Source: Actinomycetota bacterium (GTDB lineage: Bacteria; Actinomycetota; Acidimicrobiia; Spongiisociales; UBA5794). From it: a DNA stretch of 5,843 bases. Made by a program: the position numbers and the translations under genes. Below the pieces are notes generated by a model that saw only the letters and a program-made list of their open reading frames with translations, had not been told where the DNA came from and did not search any database. The stretch is taken from NCBI GenBank assembly GCA_003648875.1, contig QMQC01000130.1, positions 1 through 5,843 of the forward strand, in the 5' to 3' direction. Position 1 is the stretch's first letter. Every line of letters begins with the position of its first letter. This document shows positions 1 through 5,489 of the stretch, in pieces.

Positions 1-192
1 ATTGCCTGTCTTGAGCACCGCGTAGTAGCCAGCGAATGCTCCGAGCAACATGATCCCGTCCACGCCGAGGTTGAGCACGCCGCTGCGTTGACCGAAGGTC
101 TCTCCGAGCGATGCGAGCAGAAGCGGGACGGCCAGACGAATAGCTGAGGCACCGACGGCGACAAGTACCGCGACGGTAAAGACGTCACTCAC
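1..192 (-). CDS. ABC importer permease, second subunit (BPD_transp_2 family), partial
   Basis: This is an inner-membrane permease of the BMP/RbsC-type importer family, resembling the NupQ/YufQ side of nucleoside importers. Only the first 64 codons are in the window; the rest lies past the left edge. It starts at a GTG (190-192) and begins VSDVFTVAVLVAVGASAIRL, a first hydrophobic helix (about residues 5-29). A polar turn with NLGVDG at residues 41-46 follows, then a second hydrophobic stretch. NLGVEG-like turns are typical of this subunit, and Glu is replaced by Asp here. The start overlaps the stop of the upstream permease as GTGA, and an AAGGA lies 6 bases before the GTG inside the upstream gene, so coupled translation is likely. 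Substrate cannot be read from this fragment; nucleoside or simple sugar is the family expectation. The family call is firm, the substrate is not. Confidence 0.86.
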   Translation of the reverse strand, partial: MSDVFTVAVLVAVGASAIRLAVPLLLASLGETFGQRSGVLNLGVDGIMLLGAFAGYYAVLKTGN

Positions 193-1391
193 GGTGGATC
201 CTTCGTGTCGAACGAATCCGTGCCCGCGAGTTCCGGGTCCGGGAGCGATCCGAGAGCAGTTGGCTCGCCATCCACCACCATTGCACCCTGGTCACCGGCC
301 TCCTGGCCCTGCTCATCGAACTTCAACAGCTTCACCCGGTATCGATCAGCCGCGACGACGAACACGACGACAAGACCGTTGAGTGCGACGATCAGTGCTG
401 AAGGCACCTGGACGGCCCGCTGCAACGCCTGGCCGCCAACGATCAGACCACCGAACAGGAAGGATGCGGGGATGGTCCACAACGGGTGGAGACCACCCAG
501 TAGAGCGGCCACGATTCCGTTGAACCCAGCACCGCCTGTGAATCCCAGAGTCGAGCCGTCGGTAACCATGCGGTGGCTTTCGCTTCCGAACACAAGCACG
601 GCGCCAGCGAGACCGGCCAGGGCACCAGACAGCGTCAGGGCGAGGGTGATCGTTCGCCGCACAGGGATCCCTGCATATCGTGCCGCGTGCTCACTGAGGC
701 CTACAGCCCGAAGGCGGTACCCGAAGGGAGTGCGCCAGAGGATGTAGTACGCCGCGATTGCGCACAAGACCGCGAGAACAGGACCGATGTGCAGACGATC
801 GCTTCCGAACAGGAGTGGGAGATCCGCCGCCTCCGTGAGCCTGGCCGTTTGGGGGATGCGGGTGCCCCGCTCGATCTCGGCCGGGTCGATGAGCGGGCCA
901 CGCAACAGATAACTCATCAGCTGAACCGCCACGATGTTCAGCATGATGGTGCTCAGGATCTCGTTGACCTGAAAGTACGCCTTCAACGAACCAGGAATCC
1001 ATCCCCAAAGGCCGCCGCCGATGATTCCGGCGACAAGTACCGTCGGAATGATGATGAACGACGGCATCTCTGGCAGGTAGAGCGCTGCGATCGTTCCAAA
1101 CAGGCCACCAAGAACCATCTGGCCCTCTGCCCCGATATTGATCACGCCTGCTCTGAACGCTATGACGATCCCGACTCCGACGAACAACAATGGAGTGGCT
1201 TTCAGAATTGTCGCGACCAGAGCATCGCCCGAACCGAAGGCGCCAGTGAACATCTCGACGTATCCCTCTAGCGGGTTGGCACCGAGGAGAACGAGCATGA
1301 CAGCACCAAAGAGCAGGGCGGCAAGGACAGCGAGAACGGGAATGCTGTATGCGAGGATGCGACGCTGCTGTTGAGTGAGGTCAAACGTCAT
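189..1391 (-). CDS. ABC importer permease, first subunit (BPD_transp_2 family, NupP/YufP-like)
   Basis: This is a 400-residue polytopic membrane protein, a permease of a BMP-type ABC importer that would move nucleosides or simple sugars inward with a partner permease, an ATPase and a surface lipoprotein. Hydrophobic segments fall near residues 13-37, 59-79, 92-106, 111-135, 145-163, 203-219, 247-268, 289-319 and 330-348. Family signatures are NIGAEGQ at 85-91, EILSTIMLN at 144-152 (probable ATPase-coupling or core helix region), RAVGLSEHAARYAGI at 227-241 and a Gly-rich FNGIVAALLGG at 290-300. After the last membrane helix an acidic tail of about 50 residues (351-400) is rich in Asp, Glu, Gly and Pro; it is unusual for the family and probably cytoplasmic. 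The start at 1391 was chosen because the family's N-terminal helix follows it; only a weak GGCGGG lies upstream. The next gene overlaps by 4 bases. No ATPase or binding-protein gene precedes it, so these must lie elsewhere or be lost. The family is clear; substrate is inferred. Confidence 0.92.
   Translation of the reverse strand: MTFDLTQQQRRILAYSIPVLAVLAALLFGAVMLVLLGANPLEGYVEMFTGAFGSGDALVATILKATPLLFVGVGIVIAFRAGVINIGAEGQMVLGGLFGTIAALYLPEMPSFIIIPTVLVAGIIGGGLWGWIPGSLKAYFQVNEILSTIMLNIVAVQLMSYLLRGPLIDPAEIERGTRIPQTARLTEAADLPLLFGSDRLHIGPVLAVLCAIAAYYILWRTPFGYRLRAVGLSEHAARYAGIPVRRTITLALTLSGALAGLAGAVLVFGSESHRMVTDGSTLGFTGGAGFNGIVAALLGGLHPLWTIPASFLFGGLIVGGQALQRAVQVPSALIVALNGLVVVFVVAADRYRVKLLKFDEQGQEAGDQGAMVVDGEPTALGSLPDPELAGTDSFDTKDPP
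199..203 (-). promoter_or_regulatory. Ribosome binding site inside the upstream permease gene
   Basis: AAGGA on the minus strand lies 6 bases before the GTG start at 192, within the last codons of the upstream permease. With the 4-base stop/start overlap it supports the GTG as the start of the second permease and suggests coupled translation of the two membrane subunits. Confidence 0.6.
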
Positions 1392-1570
1392 TTCGCGTTT
1401 GACCCGCCAAATACTGTGATGTTCGTACCTCCACTCGCATACGGAGATTCGCCGGAACTTGACGAAAAGTCAAATAGAGTATCACTCACCAACTCAGTGA
1501 CATACAGGCTCGCTCCAGAAACAATGTCGAACCTTGGAACGACGAATCCGCTGTGACAGAGCCGCTTCAA
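1392..1570. promoter_or_regulatory. A/T-richer region upstream of the permease operon, with small dyads
   Basis: This non-coding-looking stretch is visibly lower in GC than its surroundings: 27 of 60 bases in 1441-1500 are G or C. It probably carries the promoter of the permease pair. Two small inverted repeats sit in it: TTGAC-N5-GTCAA at 1459-1473 and TCACT-N9-AGTGA at 1482-1500. Both could be operator half-sites or weak hairpins. No well-spaced -35/-10 pair stands out on the minus strand. A GGAGGT lies at 1427-1432 (minus strand) but no normal start codon follows at a useful distance. A 60-codon frame from a TTG at 1570 ends in an ATGA overlap with the permease start. It resembles no family I know, and I do not call it a gene. 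Confidence 0.35.
1459..1473. repeat. Inverted repeat TTGAC-N5-GTCAA
   Basis: Perfect 5-base arms separated by GAAAA (plus strand), about 70 bases upstream of the permease start in A/T-richer DNA. The position suits a repressor half-site pair, but a short dyad like this can arise by chance. Confidence 0.3.
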
Positions 1571-1676
1571 CCGCGCTGAATTTGGTCACGCAGCGAGGTT
1601 ATTGGAGTGCAGGCCACAACTCGCGCCCTGCCATCGGCGTCCGTAAAACACCTGCGGTCGGGGTAGCGTCCGGCGG

Positions 1677-1730
1677 ATGGCGGGGAGCGGATTGGCGACG
1701 GTGACGTTCACGGATCTCGTCGGTTCGACG
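1677..1730 (+). pseudogene. Fragment of a class III adenylate/guanylate cyclase catalytic domain
   Basis: Eighteen codons from an ATG read MAGSGLATVTFTDLVGST. TVTFTDLVGST closely matches the first strand and metal-binding Asp segment of class III nucleotide cyclases (consensus near TVLFTDLVGST), where the Asp after FT binds the catalytic metal. The codons here end mostly in G or C, as in real genes of the window. Immediately after the Thr the cyclase pattern stops. The expected downstream elements (a helix with a GD, the HD..R segment, and the GDG hairpin) are absent in all three plus frames I read. What remains is therefore a remnant, not a working enzyme. Chance resemblance is possible for so short a motif. 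Confidence 0.42.
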
Positions 1731-1776
1731 CCGCAGCCATCGACACTACGGCTCCTAGGAACACGATCTTGCGCAT
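1708..1776 (-). other. Signal-peptide-like micro-ORF, possible broken secreted-protein gene
   Basis: From an ATG at 1774-1776 the minus strand encodes 22 residues beginning MRKIVFLGAVVSMAAAS and then a TGA (1708-1710). The shape is that of a Sec signal peptide: Arg-Lys at the N-terminus, a hydrophobic core and a small-residue AAAS end. An AAGGGG lies 8 bases before the ATG (1785-1790 on the plus strand), a good ribosome-site distance. No mature domain follows in frame, and the other two minus frames give no recognisable protein. It could be the start of a deleted or frameshifted secreted protein, perhaps the binding protein of the downstream importer, a tiny secreted peptide, or chance. It overlaps the cyclase fragment on the other strand by only a few residues. 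Confidence 0.25.
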
Positions 1777-1853
1777 CTCCCATTCCCCTTCTCTCGCTTG
1801 ATGAAGGAGACGCCATCGAACGTGGAGATTCGACGGGTGCCCGAGTCATCGAA

Positions 1854-1859
1854 TTGACA
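1854..1859 (+). promoter_or_regulatory. Perfect TTGACA hexamer, possible -35 element for the helicase
   Basis: TTGACA exactly matches the housekeeping -35 consensus and lies about 225 bases before the helicase start. No convincing -10 occurs 16-18 bases downstream; that spot is instead the right arm of a GC-rich dyad. A TAATGT at 1888-1893 is too far away. It is either a coincidence or part of a regulated promoter with a poor -10. Confidence 0.2.
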
Positions 1860-1861
1860 AA

Positions 1862-1883
1862 TGCAGCCACTACACCGGCTGCA
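1862..1883. repeat. Inverted repeat TGCAGCC-N8-GGCTGCA
   Basis: Perfect 7-base arms (1862-1868 and 1877-1883) around an 8-base spacer, starting 2 bases after the TTGACA hexamer. It could be an operator over the helicase promoter or a stem in its leader RNA. There is no T-run after it, so it is unlikely to be a terminator. Confidence 0.35.
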
Positions 1884-2072
1884 CAGGTAATGTCCGATTC
1901 GCCGCACCGGGCGGAGGCCAGCGCACGATCTAATCGACAAGGCGCTACCCCGGTGATCGTCGGCACAGGTTCTCACCCGGTTGGACCGCCTCTTCCCACC
2001 GACTCTGGACCGCACAGGCAATGGCCGGCGGTCACGAGCGAGAAGGCAAACCAACAACCGCCCCACCGGGCC

Positions 2073-2076
2073 AGGA
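2073..2076 (+). promoter_or_regulatory. Ribosome binding site of the helicase gene
   Basis: AGGA lies 6 bases before the ATG at 2083. It decides the start in favour of 2083 over the in-frame TTG at 1981, whose extra 34 residues look like translated leader (rich in Arg, Thr and Pro). Confidence 0.65.
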
Positions 2077-2082
2077 ATCATC

Positions 2083-3600
2083 ATGACTACCACATTCTCT
2101 CAACTCGGGCTGCCCACCGCGCTCGTCAAGGCTCTCGACAAGCAGGGCTTGACCGAACCGTTCCCCATCCAAACCGCAACCATCAGAGATGTTGCAGATG
2201 GCAGAGACGTTGCAGGCCGTGCCCCAACGGGCTCAGGCAAGACCCTTGCGTTCGGCCTCCCGATCCTCGCAACCGTCGCACAGGCTCGCCCGAATCGCCC
2301 CAAGGCGCTCATTCTCGCCCCGACCCGCGAACTCGCGGAGCAGATCCGCCGCGATCTCGCCCCATACGGCAAAGCGATGCACCGCCAGGTATTCGCCATT
2401 TACGGAGGCGTCCGCTACCAGGCCCAGAAGGACTGGATGCGCCGGGGCGTCGACGTGCTCGTTGCGACACCCGGGCGTCTCGAGGATCTGATCGAGCAGG
2501 GTTCCGTTGATCTGAGCGAGGTCAACATCGTCACCGTTGATGAAGCTGACCGTATGGCTGACATGGGTTTCCTTCCCACCGTTCGTCGAATCCTCAACCA
2601 GACCTCCAAGGACCGCCAGACGCTGCTGTTCTCCGCGACACTCGACGGCGATGTCGCAGTGCTCATCCGTGAATACCAGAACGAACCGGTACGACACGAG
2701 GCAGGCACCGTGGAGTCAGAGACCACCGATGCCGAACACCATTTCTGGCTTGTCGAAAACGACGAGAAGGTGCAACACACAGCCAACATCGTCGGTGTTG
2801 CCAACCGTTCCATCGTGTTCACCCGCACCCGCCACGGTGCAGACCGCCTTGCAAAGCAGCTCTCGAGGATTGGCGTAGGCGCGGTAGCCATGCATGGCGG
2901 CCGCTCACAGAACCAGCGCCGCAGAGCGTTGCAGTCCTTCGCCAGCGGTGAGGCCCAGGCACTCATCGCAACAGACGTCGCAGCAAGAGGCATCCACATC
3001 GACGCCGTTGCCTCCGTCGTGCACTTCGACCCGCCTGCAGATCACAAGGACTATCTCCACCGTTCAGGACGCACAGCCAGGGCAGGCGCAGCCGGAACAG
3101 TCATCAGCCTCGTCACGGGGAGCCAGAAGCGCGCAGTTCGTCGCATCCAGGACAAGCTCGACCTACGACACCCTATCGAGAAGCGAAGCCCGGGAAGAGC
3201 CGACCGCCCGAGACGCGAAGAACCCCGCCCTTCGAAGCAGCAGCACCCGAAGAGGGCGAGAAGCAACAAGAAGTCCGAGAGGCCAATCGCCATTGTCGAC
3301 CACCCCGCTCCTCGCACAAAACAGAAGCGCAAACCCACACCGGACGGCACCCAGAGTCTCCATGTATCGAACCTGCCGTGGGAAGTGACAGACGACGACG
3401 TTCGTGTCCTGTTCAGCCCGTATGGCAGGGTGAAGCAGGCAACCGTGATCATCGACAATCGTGGACGCTCGAAGGGCTTCGGCTTCGTTGACATGCCCTA
3501 TCCAGATGCGCAGCGAGCCATGAGGACTCTCGATGGCTCAAGGCTCAGTGGTAGGCCCCTCAAGGTCAAGGTTGCGGCATCGAGGGCCAAACGCAACTGA
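2083..3600 (+). CDS. DEAD-box ATP-dependent RNA helicase with C-terminal RRM domain
   Basis: This is a 505-residue cytoplasmic RNA helicase that uses ATP to open short RNA duplexes or remodel RNA-protein complexes. The core is complete: Q motif (F5, GLTEPFPIQ at 22-30), motif I APTGSGKT at 47-54, Ia PTREL at 80-84, GG at 108-109, Ib TPGR at 129-132, II DEAD at 153-156, III SAT at 184-186, IV SIVFTRT at 243-249, V ATDVAARG at 296-303, VI HRSGRTARAG at 326-335. After the core a basic, disordered-looking linker (about 363-420, rich in Arg, Lys and Pro) leads to a canonical RRM (about 424-500) with RNP2 LHVSNL at 426-431 and RNP1 KGFGFVDM at 464-471. This tail differs from the divergent RNA-binding domain of DbpA. 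The last residues are basic (RAKRN). The start at 2083 has an AGGA and begins at the Q-motif region. The convergent neighbour encodes a similar RRM alone. Helicase activity is near certain; RNA target and biological role are unknown. Confidence 0.96.
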   Translation: MTTTFSQLGLPTALVKALDKQGLTEPFPIQTATIRDVADGRDVAGRAPTGSGKTLAFGLPILATVAQARPNRPKALILAPTRELAEQIRRDLAPYGKAMHRQVFAIYGGVRYQAQKDWMRRGVDVLVATPGRLEDLIEQGSVDLSEVNIVTVDEADRMADMGFLPTVRRILNQTSKDRQTLLFSATLDGDVAVLIREYQNEPVRHEAGTVESETTDAEHHFWLVENDEKVQHTANIVGVANRSIVFTRTRHGADRLAKQLSRIGVGAVAMHGGRSQNQRRRALQSFASGEAQALIATDVAARGIHIDAVASVVHFDPPADHKDYLHRSGRTARAGAAGTVISLVTGSQKRAVRRIQDKLDLRHPIEKRSPGRADRPRREEPRPSKQQHPKRARSNKKSERPIAIVDHPAPRTKQKRKPTPDGTQSLHVSNLPWEVTDDDVRVLFSPYGRVKQATVIIDNRGRSKGFGFVDMPYPDAQRAMRTLDGSRLSGRPLKVKVAASRAKRN

Positions 3601-3744
3601 CGATGGACGCAGTCCGCCATCCGCAGTCCGGCTTCCGTTCGAGCAGACTTCGGACAGGGAGCGCAGCGACCGACCCGTTAGCAGAACCGCAGGCGAAGCG
3701 ATCCATAAGCGAGGCACCAGCCGACCGCCCGTCGTCGCGTTCCC
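3601..3744. other. Intergenic 3' region of the helicase gene
   Basis: This 144-base stretch lies between the helicase stop and the convergent hairpin. It shows a 9-base direct repeat, CGCAGTCCG, at 3608-3616 and 3622-3630, and no frame that looks like a gene. It is probably the 3' untranslated region of the helicase message. Confidence 0.5.
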
Positions 3745-3786
3745 CAAATGGAGAAAGGGCCCCGAGAGGGGCCCTTTCTCCATTTG
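3745..3786. terminator. Bidirectional hairpin terminator between convergent genes
   Basis: A perfect 19-bp stem (arms 3745-3763 and 3768-3786, the left arm beginning CAAATGGAGAAAGGG) closes a GAGA tetraloop. It lies 16 bases past the stop of the RRM gene on the minus strand and about 145 bases past the helicase stop on the plus strand. Only a weak T-rich run follows on the plus side (ACTATTTTG) and none on the minus side, but ATTT lies at the foot of both arms. The symmetry lets it act in both directions. It may also shield the two 3' ends from exonucleases. Confidence 0.85.
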
Positions 3787-3801
3787 ACTATTTTGCTTTC
3801 G

Positions 3802-4089
3802 CTACCAGCGACCGCCACCGCCGCCGCCACCGCCGCCGGAGCGACGTGGCTTGTCCTGCGCTTCGTTGACACGAAGGGCACGACCGTCCATGTCCTTGCC
3901 GTTCAGCTCGGACATGGCCTTCTCGGCTGCCTCATCATCGAGTTCGACGAAACCGAATCCGCGCGAACGGCCGGTCTCACGATCGGTGATCAGTGCGCAG
4001 GAATGCACCTCACCCATCGGTTCGAACATCTGACGAAGCTCGGCTTCGTTGGTGCTCCATGGGAGGTTTCCCACATACAGCTTCTTCAT
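3802..4089 (-). CDS. Small RRM-domain RNA-binding protein with glycine-rich tail
   Basis: This is a 95-residue RNA-binding protein made of one RRM fold and a short tail. RNP2 is LYVGNL (residues 4-9) and RNP1 is RGFGFVEL (43-50), with aromatic residues at the positions that stack on RNA bases. After about residue 79 comes a basic KPRRS, then nine glycines (85-93) and a final Arg-Trp. The layout matches the Gly-rich RNA-binding proteins known from cyanobacteria and other bacteria, several of which respond to cold; family size is usually 80-110 residues. The ATG at 4087-4089 has GGAG 7 bases upstream. The gene is convergent with the helicase and ends just before the shared hairpin. Its RRM is roughly 40% identical by eye to the helicase RRM (shared NLPW and GRS.GFGFV). 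A role as RNA chaperone or regulator is inferred; the RNA targets are unknown. Confidence 0.94.
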   Translation of the reverse strand: MKKLYVGNLPWSTNEAELRQMFEPMGEVHSCALITDRETGRSRGFGFVELDDEAAEKAMSELNGKDMDGRALRVNEAQDKPRRSGGGGGGGGGRW

Positions 4090-4096
4090 CTACTGG

Positions 4097-4100
4097 CTCC
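4097..4100 (-). promoter_or_regulatory. Ribosome binding site of the RRM gene
   Basis: GGAG on the minus strand with a 7-base spacer to the ATG at 4089, confirming the start that places RNP2 right at the N-terminus. Confidence 0.65.
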
Positions 4101-4116
4101 ATTCGCCACTTGCATT

Positions 4117-4130
4117 GACGCTTCTGCGTC
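4117..4130 (-). repeat. Small hairpin in the RRM gene leader
   Basis: GACGC-AGAA-GCGTC (minus-strand reading): a perfect 5-bp stem with a 4-base loop, about 28 bases before the RRM start. It may be a leader structure affecting translation or stability. It is short and could be chance. Confidence 0.3.
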
Positions 4131-4221
4131 TGTCTTGCGCTTCGAACCAAACCAGCGCCGAAGTGATTGGCTGGGCAGACCCAACTAGGCAATCGGATGA
4201 AAGAGTTCCCAAGCAAGATGA

Positions 4222-4227
4222 ATAGTA
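4222..4227 (-). promoter_or_regulatory. Possible -10 element for the RRM gene
   Basis: The minus strand reads TACTAT, a fair -10 hexamer, about 130 bases before the RRM start and past the end of the PLP-enzyme gene. No good -35 lies at 16-18 bases. If used, it would give a leader of more than 120 bases, as in many cold-responsive messages. Low confidence. Confidence 0.22.
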
Positions 4228-4271
4228 GCGACGAATTGCCTGCAGCGCTCACAAATGCAGCTTTGCGCCGA

Positions 4272-5483
4272 TCAACCGTTGACGGCACGATCGAGATCGG
4301 CGACAATATCGTCTGCGGATTCAAGCCCGACGGACATCCTGATCAATCCGTCTGTGATGCCTGATGCTGCCCTGTCCTCCGGCGAGATCACCGAGTGCGT
4401 CATCGAGGCAGGGTGTTCGATCAGCGTGTCGAGGTTGCCAAGGCTGACGGCCAGGGTACACAGATCGACCCGATCAAGGAGTCGCGCTGCTGCCTCGTAG
4501 CTACCAAGATCGAAGGCGATCATGGCGCCAAACCCATCCATCTGACGGGTAGCCAAATCATGTTGCGGGTGACTCTCAAGTCCCGGATATCGGACCGCGG
4601 CCACAGAAGACTCCGACTCGAGGAATCGAGCCACCGTCATCGCGTTCGTGCAATGCTCACGCATCCGGAGCGGGAGCGTCTTGAGTCCGAGATTCGTGAG
4701 CCAGCAGTCGAAGGGACTTGGAACGCCGCCGATGTACCTGATGAGGGAGGCAATGCGCTCTTCCATGAACTCTGGATCGTTGCAGACGACCGCGCCACCT
4801 ATCACTGTTCCGTGACCGTTGATGTACTTGGTGGTGCTGTGCACAACAACATCGGCACCGTGTTCGAACGGGCGCTGCAGAACGGGCGTGGCGAAAGTGT
4901 TGTCAACTGCGACACGAGCGCCATGAGCGTGGGCGATTTCGGCAGTGACCCCGATGTCGACGAGCGTCATAGTCGGGTTCGCAGGTGTCTCGACGTACAC
5001 AACCGTGGTCGATGGATGCGCCTTGAGCTCACGCTCGAGCTGCTCAGGATCGAGCCCTGCAATACGCGTATTCGTGACACCGTAGCCAGGGAGCACCTCG
5101 GCAATGAGGTGATCGGCGGAGCCGTAGAGAACCTGTTGGGTGACAATGTGATCACCGGCCTTTGCCAGGCCCATCAGAGTCGCGCTTATGGCAGCCATCC
5201 CTGAGCCGAAGATCTCAGCCGAGACACCTTCGGCTCCATTCTCGAGACCGAACGCCTCGAGGGCGGCGAGTTTGCCGGCCAGTGCTGTCCGCGCAGGGTT
5301 TCCGCTGCGTGCATATACATACGCATCGCTCTCGCCTGCAGCCTTGGCGCCCACTGCGCCCATATCGTCAAATGTGAATGTCGAGCTCTGATAGATCGGG
5401 GCGATGTGGGCTCCAGAAGAATCATGGATCTCTCCTGCGTGGATGGCCTCCGTTGCCATACCCCTGGAATACTCGACGCTCAT
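4272..5483 (-). CDS. Cys/Met metabolism PLP-dependent enzyme (trans-sulfuration family)
   Basis: This is a 403-residue cytoplasmic fold-type I PLP enzyme of the family that holds cystathionine gamma-synthase, cystathionine gamma-lyase, methionine gamma-lyase and O-acyl-homoserine sulfhydrylase; all act on sulfur amino acids or their homoserine precursors. Visible sites are YARSGNP at 57-63 (Tyr and Arg contact the PLP phosphate of the partner subunit), GSGMAA at 93-98, Tyr120 (ring stacking), YVETPANPT at 163-171, VDNTFATP at 193-200 (Asp194 pairs with the pyridine nitrogen), and STTKY at 216-220 with Lys219 as the Schiff-base lysine. SLGNLDTLIEHPASMTH at 347-363 and RMSVGLE at 382-388 (Arg382 binds the substrate carboxylate) follow. 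The length is normal. The start at 5483 has AAGGGG 6 bases upstream; an earlier in-frame start near 5561 would add an unconserved 26 residues. The residues after Tyr120 (GSADHL) match none of the well-known subgroups exactly, so I do not choose one reaction. No methionine or cysteine genes sit beside it. Confidence 0.93.
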   Translation of the reverse strand: MSVEYSRGMATEAIHAGEIHDSSGAHIAPIYQSSTFTFDDMGAVGAKAAGESDAYVYARSGNPARTALAGKLAALEAFGLENGAEGVSAEIFGSGMAAISATLMGLAKAGDHIVTQQVLYGSADHLIAEVLPGYGVTNTRIAGLDPEQLERELKAHPSTTVVYVETPANPTMTLVDIGVTAEIAHAHGARVAVDNTFATPVLQRPFEHGADVVVHSTTKYINGHGTVIGGAVVCNDPEFMEERIASLIRYIGGVPSPFDCWLTNLGLKTLPLRMREHCTNAMTVARFLESESSVAAVRYPGLESHPQHDLATRQMDGFGAMIAFDLGSYEAAARLLDRVDLCTLAVSLGNLDTLIEHPASMTHSVISPEDRAASGITDGLIRMSVGLESADDIVADLDRAVNG

Positions 5484-5489
5484 GTGGAA

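Larger units (their letters stand above)
1571..2082. other. Stretch without an intact gene upstream of the helicase
   Basis: About 510 bases in which no frame on either strand reads as a complete recognisable protein. It contains a class III cyclase N-terminal fragment (plus strand, 1677-1730), a minus-strand signal-peptide-like micro-ORF (1708-1776), and a 7-bp dyad next to a TTGACA (1854-1883). The part from about 1785 to 2082 presumably includes the helicase leader and promoter. The long plus-strand frame that begins at 1677 continues into the helicase gene in the wrong frame, with low-complexity, unprotein-like composition after residue 18. The region reads as a scar of gene loss joined to regulatory DNA; that is inference. 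Confidence 0.4.

Noticed and set aside
573..1271. 232-codon plus-strand frame
   Set aside because: It is fully antisense to the clearly real permease gene and has a charged, featureless composition.
1388..1570. 60-codon minus-strand ORF with an ATGA overlap to the permease start
   Set aside because: It has a TTG start, a Ser/Gly-rich unrecognised sequence and an A/T-richer composition typical of promoter DNA. The overlap alone is not enough to call a gene.
1981..2082. N-terminal extension of the helicase from a TTG at 1981
   Set aside because: The 34 extra residues have no family counterpart, and the ATG at 2083 has a well-placed AGGA just before the Q-motif region.
1677..2510. A 277-codon plus-strand frame as one real protein
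   Set aside because: Only the first 18 residues look like a family. The rest is Arg/Pro/Ser-rich and runs out of frame into the helicase gene.
3805..3840. CCG/CCA-type repeat as a structural DNA repeat
   Set aside because: It is simply the codon run for the glycine tail of the RRM protein.
3748..4188. 146-codon plus-strand frame over the RRM gene
   Set aside because: It is antisense to the RRM gene and starts inside the terminator hairpin; the minus strand shows both RNP motifs.
4395..5204. 269-codon plus-strand frame
   Set aside because: It is antisense to the PLP enzyme gene, whose catalytic motifs are all present.
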